Below, piece after piece: positions 16,164 to 23,333 of a DNA stretch of 64,000 nt. Source of the stretch: Marinoscillum sp. MHG1-6 (GTDB lineage: Bacteria > Bacteroidota > Bacteroidia > Cytophagales > Cyclobacteriaceae). Position 1 is the first letter of the stretch. Each line of letters starts with the position of its first letter. Both the position numbers and the translations under genes were made by a program. The stretch lies in assembly GCF_024714475.1 (NCBI RefSeq), contig NZ_JAMZMI010000009.1, positions 62,001-126,000 on the forward strand, in the 5' to 3' direction. The notes under the pieces were generated by a model. The model was not told where the DNA came from. It ran no database searches and saw only the letters and a list, made by a program, of their open reading frames with translations.

Positions 16164-18743
16164 ATGATTGGGGACTGGGGGCATTTTTCGGTTGTACTGG
16201 CTTTTGTAGCAATCCTGCTATCAACCGTTTCCTATGCCTTCGCGGGAAACCAGTCTTCGCCTTCCAACAGGAAGGAATGGATACGATTTGCTCATGCAAA
16301 TTTCATGGTCCACGGACTAGCTGTACTTTCAACAGTGGCGACGCTTTTCCTGATCATATACAATCACCATTACGAATATCAATACGCCTGGAAGCATTCT
16401 TCAAATGATCTCCCACTTCATTTTATTGTATCATGCTTTTGGGAAGGTCAGGAAGGCAGTTTTCTTTTATGGATATTCTGGAATGCAATCATTGGGACGA
16501 TATTAATCAAAAGCAAGAGCGGTCGAAATGCACCTACCATGGCTGTTTTTTCATGTGTACAGCTCTTTTTGGTTTCGATGATTCTGGGCTCCTATTTCGA
16601 TGAGATTCGAATTGGTAGCTCTCCATTCATATTACTCAGAGATGCCATTCAGGCAGATATTTTTAAGGTCAACCCGAACTTTGTCCCATTGGACGGCTCA
16701 GGACTGAATCCCCTCCTACAAAACATCTGGATGGCTATTCACCCTCCTGTGGTGTTTTTGAGTTTTGCAATGGCTGGTGTTCCATTTGCGATTTCTTTGG
16801 GAAACCTCTGGAGTGGTAATTTGTCCAATTACACCAGGGATGTTTCTCATTGGGTACTGGCATGTGTAGGTATCATGGGAATTGGCATTATGATGGGTGC
16901 CTACTGGGCTTATGAAACGTTGAATTTTGGAGGCTACTGGAACTGGGATCCGGTAGAAAATGCAATTTTCATTCCATGGCTCATTCTCATGGCAGCCTGC
17001 CATGGACTGGTGCTTTATAGAAGAAAACAAAAAGGAATGGCCCTTACCATGTGCCTGATCATCTCAGGTTTCATTCTGGTGCTTTATTCCACCTTTCTTA
17101 CCAGAAGTGGTATTCTGGGAAATGCTTCAGTCCACTCCTTTACCGACCTGGGTTTATCCGGTCAACTGTTGTTATTCCTGCTCTTTTTCATTGCTATCTC
17201 CATAGCACTGGTGGTATACCGTAGAAACACCATTGGTGAATCGGAGTCTAACCCCCAGGTACTTTCTCTGGAATTCTGGATGTTAGTCGGTATCTGCATA
17301 TTTTGTCTCGCAGCATTTCAGGTTTTGCTGCCAACCTCGATTCCGGTTCTTAACACCATACTTTCGAACATCGGAATCGATAAAAGTTTTGCTCCGCCGG
17401 CAGATCAAATTGCCTTCTATAGCAAATTCCAGATTTGGTTTGCAGTAGGATTTGCTCTTCTGGCCAGCCTGGGACAGCTTTTCTACTGGAAGAAAATACA
17501 AAAAATGAGCACCCTGGAAAATGAGGTCCTTATTCCTCTGACCATCGCGCTCATTCTTGCCTCGGGCATCATTTATTTCGGTGGCACCTCGAAAATTAGT
17601 TACATGTGTCTGATCACGGCGGCAATCTACCTTTTCATTGTGAGCGGCCGACTATTATTCAACCTGATCAAAAGCATCAAAAGAACATCCATTGGAGGAT
17701 TACTGGCACATTTAGGAATGGCTCTGATGCTGATCGGATTCGTATATAGTGCCGGGCATCAGAAAATCTTAAGCCAAAACCTGACGATCAATTCCCCGCA
17801 AAGTAACCTCCCGGCACATACGGTACAGGAGAACCTCTTATTGAACGCACAACTGCCCAAGAGCAACGAAGGCCTCACCTTCACCTTTCTGGGTTCATTG
17901 AATGAAAGCATTGAAACCGGCGAAAGGATCCCCTCAACTTTATTTATGGATGGTTTTGAGGCCTCTCAAAAACTGATCAAATCCACTGCCAAACTTGGTG
18001 ATGGAGAATGGCTGGATGAAGGAGATACGCTTTTGGTTGATACGGAAAATACCTTCTATCGAATTGGCATAAAGACCGAAGATGGAAAAAGTTTTACTGT
18101 AGAGCCTCGCATGCAAAACAACCCTTCCATGGGGTATGTCGCCTCTCCATTTATTCTAAGCTCCTTTAGCAGAGATATTTATACTCATGTCACCAACTTT
18201 CCGGACCCGGAGAAAGTGAAATGGGATGAGCCGGCAAAAACAAAAGTACAAATGGGACAAATCGTCGAATTGAAAGGATTACGTTTTGTACTTGAAAAGA
18301 TAGATATCAACCCTAATCCAGTGGGCATTCCTAATCAGGCCAATGACATCCCATTGGAAGCCTCTATACGAATCCTCGATCAGGACAGATCATACCTTGC
18401 TCACCCTATTTATCACATTGACCAAAAAAATCATGTTCGGGTATTCCCTGATGAAATCGATGCACTTGGTGTCAAGGTTATGTTGACCAAAATTGACCCT
18501 CAAAACCAGCTTTATGATCTTACGGTGATCACCTCTCAAAGAGACTGGATCACCATTAAATGCATCGAAATGCCTTTTATCAGCCTGGTATGGCTTGGAA
18601 CCATTATACTTTCGATGGGCATAGGTGTGGCTTTTTATTTCCGCTATCAGGAAGCAAAAAGTCAACCCGTAGCCCAAAATGATGAGGCAGATATCGAGGA
18701 GCTTTTGACCATCATCAACCCCGGCGCGACCGTCAACCTATAA
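16164..18743 (+). CDS. CcmF/CcsA-type cytochrome c haem lyase
   Basis: This polytopic inner-membrane protein has 859 residues, about 14 hydrophobic segments and a large periplasmic region near residues 540-790. The tryptophan-rich haem-handling (WWD) motif is visible as GGYWNWDPVEN around residue 258. CcmF-type proteins deliver and attach haem to CxxCH motifs of exported apocytochromes. A CcmF copy inside this operon, next to the haem-c lipoprotein and the pentahaem protein, suggests dedicated maturation of these partners. No CcmE or CcmH gene is present in the window, so the rest of the machinery must lie elsewhere. The longer length than typical CcmF (about 640-680) comes from the periplasmic insert. 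Confidence 0.82.
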   Translation: MIGDWGHFSVVLAFVAILLSTVSYAFAGNQSSPSNRKEWIRFAHANFMVHGLAVLSTVATLFLIIYNHHYEYQYAWKHSSNDLPLHFIVSCFWEGQEGSFLLWIFWNAIIGTILIKSKSGRNAPTMAVFSCVQLFLVSMILGSYFDEIRIGSSPFILLRDAIQADIFKVNPNFVPLDGSGLNPLLQNIWMAIHPPVVFLSFAMAGVPFAISLGNLWSGNLSNYTRDVSHWVLACVGIMGIGIMMGAYWAYETLNFGGYWNWDPVENAIFIPWLILMAACHGLVLYRRKQKGMALTMCLIISGFILVLYSTFLTRSGILGNASVHSFTDLGLSGQLLLFLLFFIAISIALVVYRRNTIGESESNPQVLSLEFWMLVGICIFCLAAFQVLLPTSIPVLNTILSNIGIDKSFAPPADQIAFYSKFQIWFAVGFALLASLGQLFYWKKIQKMSTLENEVLIPLTIALILASGIIYFGGTSKISYMCLITAAIYLFIVSGRLLFNLIKSIKRTSIGGLLAHLGMALMLIGFVYSAGHQKILSQNLTINSPQSNLPAHTVQENLLLNAQLPKSNEGLTFTFLGSLNESIETGERIPSTLFMDGFEASQKLIKSTAKLGDGEWLDEGDTLLVDTENTFYRIGIKTEDGKSFTVEPRMQNNPSMGYVASPFILSSFSRDIYTHVTNFPDPEKVKWDEPAKTKVQMGQIVELKGLRFVLEKIDINPNPVGIPNQANDIPLEASIRILDQDRSYLAHPIYHIDQKNHVRVFPDEIDALGVKVMLTKIDPQNQLYDLTVITSQRDWITIKCIEMPFISLVWLGTIILSMGIGVAFYFRYQEAKSQPVAQNDEADIEELLTIINPGATVNL

Positions 18744-18756
18744 TAAATTAGAGCAA

Positions 18757-19479
18757 ATGAAAATCAGCAGAAAAAGAAAAAGACAGTGGATTGGATTTGG
18801 AGTGGGTCTGTTTGTAACTACAGCAACATATACCATTCTAAGTCTACCTAGCAACGATGACATGTTATCTCTGGGACCAATGAACACAGGTCACGAGGAT
18901 TTAACGTGTGAATCCTGCCACACTCCGGCTAAAGGAAATGTTTTCCAACAGGCTCAGGCAAATCTTCTCTTCTCTATTGGACTGCGCAGCAAGGAAGCTG
19001 ATTTTGGAACTGAAAACGTGGATACCGAAAAGTGTCTGGAGTGTCATGACAGAGATAATGATCGACATCCGCTTCACAGATTCAAAGAACCACGATTTTC
19101 AGCTGCACGTAAAGACCTGGGACATGAAGGTCAGGTGGAATGCGAATCCTGCCACAAGGAGCACAATGGGGTCCGCGTAACACAAACAAACATTGGCTAC
19201 TGCCAAAACTGTCACGAGGAAACAGTGCTCAACAATGATCCCCTGGAGATCAGCCACGAAGAGTTAATTGACAGGGGCATGTGGGAAACCTGTCTCCAAT
19301 GTCATGACTTTCATGGAAACCATATCTTCCATGCGGCGGAATCTATGAATGACACTATACCCGTAGCTATTGTCAGGGAATATTTTGAAGGCGGTGAGAC
19401 ACCTTATTCAGAAATTAAGAAATACTATCCTCTGACCGAAGAAGACTGGAATAGTGGAATGAGGGGAGCCAAAAAATAA
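18757..19479 (+). CDS. Membrane-anchored pentahaem c-type cytochrome
   Basis: It has 240 residues with a basic N-terminus and one hydrophobic segment (about residues 10-30) that probably stays as an anchor. Five CxxCH motifs follow: CESCH, CLECH, CESCH, CQNCH and CLQCH, with several extra histidines (HPLH, HNG, HGNHIFH) able to act as distal ligands. It has no CxxCK, so it is not an NrfA catalytic subunit; size and haem number are closer to small electron carriers such as NrfB. It is the last gene of the nrt-hemA-globin operon, 13 bases after the haem lyase. The electron acceptor is unknown. Confidence 0.85.
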   Translation: MKISRKRKRQWIGFGVGLFVTTATYTILSLPSNDDMLSLGPMNTGHEDLTCESCHTPAKGNVFQQAQANLLFSIGLRSKEADFGTENVDTEKCLECHDRDNDRHPLHRFKEPRFSAARKDLGHEGQVECESCHKEHNGVRVTQTNIGYCQNCHEETVLNNDPLEISHEELIDRGMWETCLQCHDFHGNHIFHAAESMNDTIPVAIVREYFEGGETPYSEIKKYYPLTEEDWNSGMRGAKK

Positions 19480-19579
19480 CTTTCTACCTCTTACCAGTCG
19501 AGGCCTTTACCACCCGCTTAAATACTTTACTTTATTTTAATAGAATAAGGAAAGACTGTTTAGTAAATTCATTGACCAA

Positions 19580-19604
19580 ACGGTATTTATGAGTTAAATG
19601 CCGT
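19580..19604 (+). repeat. Stem-loop upstream of the membrane histidine kinase
   Basis: ACGGTATTTA and TAAATGCCGT can pair (one G-T) around a five-base loop, about 35 bases before the kinase ATG. It may be 5' UTR structure or an operator. Nothing else clear is seen in 19480-19639. Confidence 0.35.
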
Positions 19605-19639
19605 CTGATATTTTTGGTTTGACCCAAACTAAATGACCG

Positions 19640-21640
19640 ATGAATTCCAGGTTTTCCGACCTCAATGAACATAAACCGCGTCATGTAGCTAACCAGCTCA
19701 TCGTTGAAAATACCTTTGAAATAACCTGCATCATTCTTTCTATTGTAGTGATGTGCGGCTGGTTCCTGAACATAGAGCCTGTTCTCAGTATCGTCCCAGG
19801 GAGCCCAACGATGAAATTCAATACCGCCCTGATATTTTTTATTTCAGGGCTTCACCTCAGGTTCATTAATAAGAATGAACCTATCTACGTAATAGCACGG
19901 GTCATTTCTGTCGTAACCATCATCCTGATTGGCCTTATCACCATATTGGAATATATTCAGTGGATTCCCTTTTCTATTGACAATCTATTTGTGGTTGACA
20001 CGCTTTCCGATTCCAATCCTGGCAGAATGTCTCCTGCAACTGCGATATGCGGGGTATTACTTGGCTTAGGGTTCATCTTCTTTCATGCCAAAAGCAGATG
20101 GGGCAACTTCATTGGCAGGTACTCTCTGAAACTAGTTGGGTCGATCTCGCTGATCGCTGCTATAGCCTTTATCCTGCTTATTCCGTCGGAAAATAAGACT
20201 TCGTTTTTTCAAACAATGGCCATTCATACCTCTGTGCTATATATGCTATTTGCCATTTTGGTGCTCCTAAAAAACCCCGAATCTGATTTAAGTAAAATGG
20301 TGATGGGACAACACGCCGGGAATCGAATTATTAGAAAACTATTACCTGTTGTCATTATTTTCCCAATTGTCATGAGTTATCTGCTGATTATGGTCATCAA
20401 CGAAAATATTGTCAGCATAGATTTTGGCGTCATCTCTTTTGCAGTGCTTTTCATTCCTACCAGCATTATCTACATCGCATACATCGCCAATGACCTGAAC
20501 AAGGCAGATATCGAAAAGGAGATACTGCAGCATGATTTAAAAACAAGAAATCAGGATCTCGAACAATTCAAAAACGGGTTAGATCAGGTAGCAATTGTCG
20601 CCATCACAGATGCCCGCGGAGTAATCACTTATGTCAATCAACAATTTTGTGAAATATCTCAATACACTGAAGAGGAACTGATTGGCAATACTCATGCGCT
20701 CATCAATGCAGGCTATCACAGCAAAGAGTTTTTCGCCAATATGTGGCGAACCATCGCTTCAGGGACCATCTGGTCAGACGAGATTAAAAACAAAGCCAAG
20801 GACGGATCATACTACTGGGTTTATACCGCAATTGTGCCTTTCACAGACGAAAAGGGCCGTATAGTCGAATACCTGGCCATCAGACAGGATATTACTCAAA
20901 GAAAGGAAGCGGAGGAATTACTGAAATCCGAATTTGTACAGAAGCTACAGTATAAGAACAAGGAATTAGAGCAGTTTGCATATGTAGCAAGTCACGACTT
21001 ACAAGAGCCATTACGCACAATCACAAGCTTTACTGATATACTGGCTAAAAAGTATAAGAGTGACCTTGATGAATTGGGACAAAAAAGCATGGGATATATT
21101 CAGGAAGCTACCCACCGAATGAGCGCTCTGATAAAGAGCCTGCTTGACTATAGTCGATTAGACAAATACCAGGAAATATCTACGATTGATTGCAATAAGC
21201 TGTTAGAGGATGTGAAAAATGATTTAGCCAAACGGATTTCAGATTCCAAAGCACAAATATCAAATGACCCCTTACCTACCCTGAACGGCTATGAAACCCC
21301 TCTAAGGCTTTTATTTCAAAATCTGATTGCCAACGCAATCAAATTCCAAAAAGCCGGAGTCACTCCTGAGATACATTTATCGGTAATCAAAAAGAGAAGA
21401 ATGTGGGAGTTTTCGGTAAAAGACAATGGAATTGGAATTGATGATGAGCATCAGGAAAAAATATTTGTGATATTCCAAAGGCTACACAGCAAAAGTGAAT
21501 TCGATGGTACAGGCATTGGCCTTTCACATTGCAGGAAGATTGTCGATTTACATGGTGGCTCAATATGGGTTTCTTCCAAAGTGGGTGAAGGAAGTACTTT
21601 TTATTTCACCATTCCTTTTAAAACAAGCCCGCTACATTGA
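19640..21640 (+). CDS. Membrane PAS sensor histidine kinase
   Basis: The N-terminal half has about eight hydrophobic segments in two groups. A PAS domain (about residues 320-430, ITDARGVITYVNQQFCEISQYT) and PAC segment (YLAIRQDITQRKEAE) follow. The phospho-acceptor helix is ASHDLQEPLR and the ATPase domain has NAIKF, DNGIGI and FDGTGIGLSHCRKI. At 666 residues it resembles Bacteroidota and cyanobacterial light- or redox-type kinases of the HWE/BaeS-like class. The signal is unknown. A receiver gene and an Hpt gene lie convergently just downstream and are candidate partners. It is not obviously part of the nitrate operon, since a 160-base gap with its own leader separates them. Confidence 0.87.
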   Translation: MNSRFSDLNEHKPRHVANQLIVENTFEITCIILSIVVMCGWFLNIEPVLSIVPGSPTMKFNTALIFFISGLHLRFINKNEPIYVIARVISVVTIILIGLITILEYIQWIPFSIDNLFVVDTLSDSNPGRMSPATAICGVLLGLGFIFFHAKSRWGNFIGRYSLKLVGSISLIAAIAFILLIPSENKTSFFQTMAIHTSVLYMLFAILVLLKNPESDLSKMVMGQHAGNRIIRKLLPVVIIFPIVMSYLLIMVINENIVSIDFGVISFAVLFIPTSIIYIAYIANDLNKADIEKEILQHDLKTRNQDLEQFKNGLDQVAIVAITDARGVITYVNQQFCEISQYTEEELIGNTHALINAGYHSKEFFANMWRTIASGTIWSDEIKNKAKDGSYYWVYTAIVPFTDEKGRIVEYLAIRQDITQRKEAEELLKSEFVQKLQYKNKELEQFAYVASHDLQEPLRTITSFTDILAKKYKSDLDELGQKSMGYIQEATHRMSALIKSLLDYSRLDKYQEISTIDCNKLLEDVKNDLAKRISDSKAQISNDPLPTLNGYETPLRLLFQNLIANAIKFQKAGVTPEIHLSVIKKRRMWEFSVKDNGIGIDDEHQEKIFVIFQRLHSKSEFDGTGIGLSHCRKIVDLHGGSIWVSSKVGEGSTFYFTIPFKTSPLH

Positions 21641-21659
21641 TTAAGTCTGTCAGCCACGC

Positions 21660-22016
21660 CTAGGAAGTTGCAATACGATCAACTGACTCGCGCAGCCTGT
21701 CTAGCGATTCTATTGGTTTTTGAATGTAATCGTGAACTCCAAGTGCATCAGCTTCCTCCTGATAAGCCATGCTATTGGATATGACTATGATTTTTGATTT
21801 AGGGTGAACTACTTTCAGTATATCAAGGCCGGTAAGAATATCAACCTCCATATCTAAAAAGATAATATCAGGCTTAAGCCTTTCTATTCCGGTAGCTGCT
21901 GAAATTGTCCTTCCGTAGGACTCAAGAAATTCCAGATCATCAAAAAAACTCAATTGGTGTTTAAGCAAAGTCACAAAAGCCTCATCATCATCTACAATTA
22001 CATAAGTGTACTTCAT
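21660..22016 (-). CDS. Stand-alone receiver-domain response regulator
   Basis: This is a 118-residue receiver domain with no output domain. It has the acidic pair in VIVDDDEA, the phospho-accepting aspartate in IIFLDMEVDILTG, a switch serine in VISNS and the lysine in DYIQKPI. It starts one base after the Hpt gene ends, so the two form a small operon convergent with the membrane kinase. The most likely job is phosphotransfer to or from the Hpt protein. Confidence 0.88.
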   Translation of the reverse strand: MKYTYVIVDDDEAFVTLLKHQLSFFDDLEFLESYGRTISAATGIERLKPDIIFLDMEVDILTGLDILKVVHPKSKIIVISNSMAYQEEADALGVHDYIQKPIESLDRLRESVDRIATS

Positions 22017-22017
22017 A

Positions 22018-22347
22018 TTATTTGATATTGCCTAGTTCAACCATGATAAGTTCACTATAACTTTTGATTTGCTTAAGCTTTTCAAGATGGCCAAAGAATT
22101 TGTTGGTATTTGCAGAAAGATCGGATAAAAAAATTTGAAACTCTTTACAGTGAAAAAGTTTATTCAAGGCCTGAATTTTGTGAACTGACCTTTTAAATAA
22201 AGCCTCATCACTCCTCAAAAATGCAGCTTCCGCATTATTAACAAACTCGCGATAGTTCTTTAAGCACAAAGTACTAAACGTTACCTTGAACTCATCATTT
22301 CCTCTTGCCTGTGCAATCACTATCTGGCTAATCTGATTTACCTCCAT
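22018..22347 (-). CDS. Histidine phosphotransfer (Hpt) domain protein
   Basis: This 109-residue, mostly helical protein carries FKRSVHKIQALNKLF with the candidate phospho-accepting His56, the standard Hpt helix pattern. The C-terminal helix (LKQIKSYSELIMVELG) completes a four-helix bundle. It is co-transcribed with the receiver protein at 21660-22016. Overall similarity to known Hpt sequences is weak outside the histidine helix, so the call rests on that motif, size and neighbours. Confidence 0.65.
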   Translation of the reverse strand: MEVNQISQIVIAQARGNDEFKVTFSTLCLKNYREFVNNAEAAFLRSDEALFKRSVHKIQALNKLFHCKEFQIFLSDLSANTNKFFGHLEKLKQIKSYSELIMVELGNIK

Positions 22348-22489
22348 TATTTTATTGAAATAGTTAACTCAGAATAACTTCATATAAATTAATGAAGTAT
22401 TTCAAAAAATAAGACAGTATTGAAAGAATATATTTAAATTCTGTAAAGCCTGTAACGGTTTTATTAAATGCTAAAACAATATTCCCAAA

Positions 22490-22906
22490 ATGAAACAGAA
22501 GCTTAATTGTGTCCTGCTAATAGATGATGATGAAGCAACTAATTTTCTTCATGAATTACTCATCTCGGAATGTGAAATAACGAACAAAATTATCAAAGCT
22601 GAGAATGGTGTTGAAGCACTGGATTATTTAACCAACAAGGTCAACGGCAGATACCCAAAACCTGATCTCATTTTTGTGGATATTAACATGCCTTTAATGA
22701 ATGGGTGGGGCTTTCTTGAGGAATACGAAAAGCTGGAACTCACTCAAAAGGGTAGAATTGTGGTGGTTATGCTCACTACATCGCTTAACCCTGAGGATAA
22801 GGACAAAGCACAGGAAATTTTAGCCATCAGAGACTATAAAAGTAAGCCCTTAACAGTAGATATGCTCAACGAAATTCTGCAAACACATTTTAAGGAGTGG
22901 CTATAA
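22490..22906 (+). CDS. Single-domain receiver (Rcp1-type) response regulator
   Basis: This 138-residue receiver has LLIDDDEATNFLHELL, the phospho-accepting aspartate in LIFVDINMPLMNGW, the switch TTS and the lysine in YKSKPLT. The longer alpha4 region (LNPEDKDKAQEI) is typical of Rcp1/CheY-like partners of phytochrome and PAS kinases. It is monocistronic on the plus strand, divergent from the Hpt gene with a 142-base gap in which I see no clear regulatory word. Confidence 0.87.
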   Translation: MKQKLNCVLLIDDDEATNFLHELLISECEITNKIIKAENGVEALDYLTNKVNGRYPKPDLIFVDINMPLMNGWGFLEEYEKLELTQKGRIVVVMLTTSLNPEDKDKAQEILAIRDYKSKPLTVDMLNEILQTHFKEWL

Positions 22907-22941
22907 AAATGAGGATAAAAGAGGTACACAATCCCCTTTTT

Positions 22942-23328
22942 CTATATACGTTTTTCAGCTACTTTAAGTATTGTTGATTCTATTTCCTTTGGATTAAATG
23001 GTTTTTGAAAGAATGCGTAAATAATATTATCCTCCATTGCACGCTGTACTTGATCATCATACCCATAACCTGTAAGAATACAATAATAAATATCGTTGTA
23101 CTTGGCTTGAGCCTTTCTTACAAATTCAACCCCATTCATTACCGGCATTCTCATATCACTTAAGACCACAATGATTTCATTATGATGCCTGTCGAGTTCA
23201 TTAAAGGCCGAAATCGGCGAAATGGAAGTAATGACATGGAATTTTCTATCAAAATTGGCTTTGAAGACTACTAAATTATCTTTTTCGTCATCCACATATA
23301 AAATGGTAATTCTGTTTCGCTGATTCAT
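22942..23328 (-). CDS. Receiver-domain response regulator paired with PAS kinase
   Basis: The 128 residues form a receiver domain: ILYVDDEKDN, phospho-accepting aspartate in VVLSDMRMPVMNG, LTGYG and FFQKPFN. There is no DNA-binding or enzymatic output domain. It begins five bases after the stop of the large PAS kinase gene and is surely co-transcribed with it, making it the probable cognate acceptor. It resembles the receiver part of RpfG/HupR-like regulators. Confidence 0.87.
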   Translation of the reverse strand: MNQRNRITILYVDDEKDNLVVFKANFDRKFHVITSISPISAFNELDRHHNEIIVVLSDMRMPVMNGVEFVRKAQAKYNDIYYCILTGYGYDDQVQRAMEDNIIYAFFQKPFNPKEIESTILKVAEKRI

Positions 23329-23333
23329 AACTC

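Noticed and set aside
18757-19479. Pentahaem protein as an NrfA nitrite reductase
   Set aside because: No CxxCK catalytic haem motif and only half the expected length.
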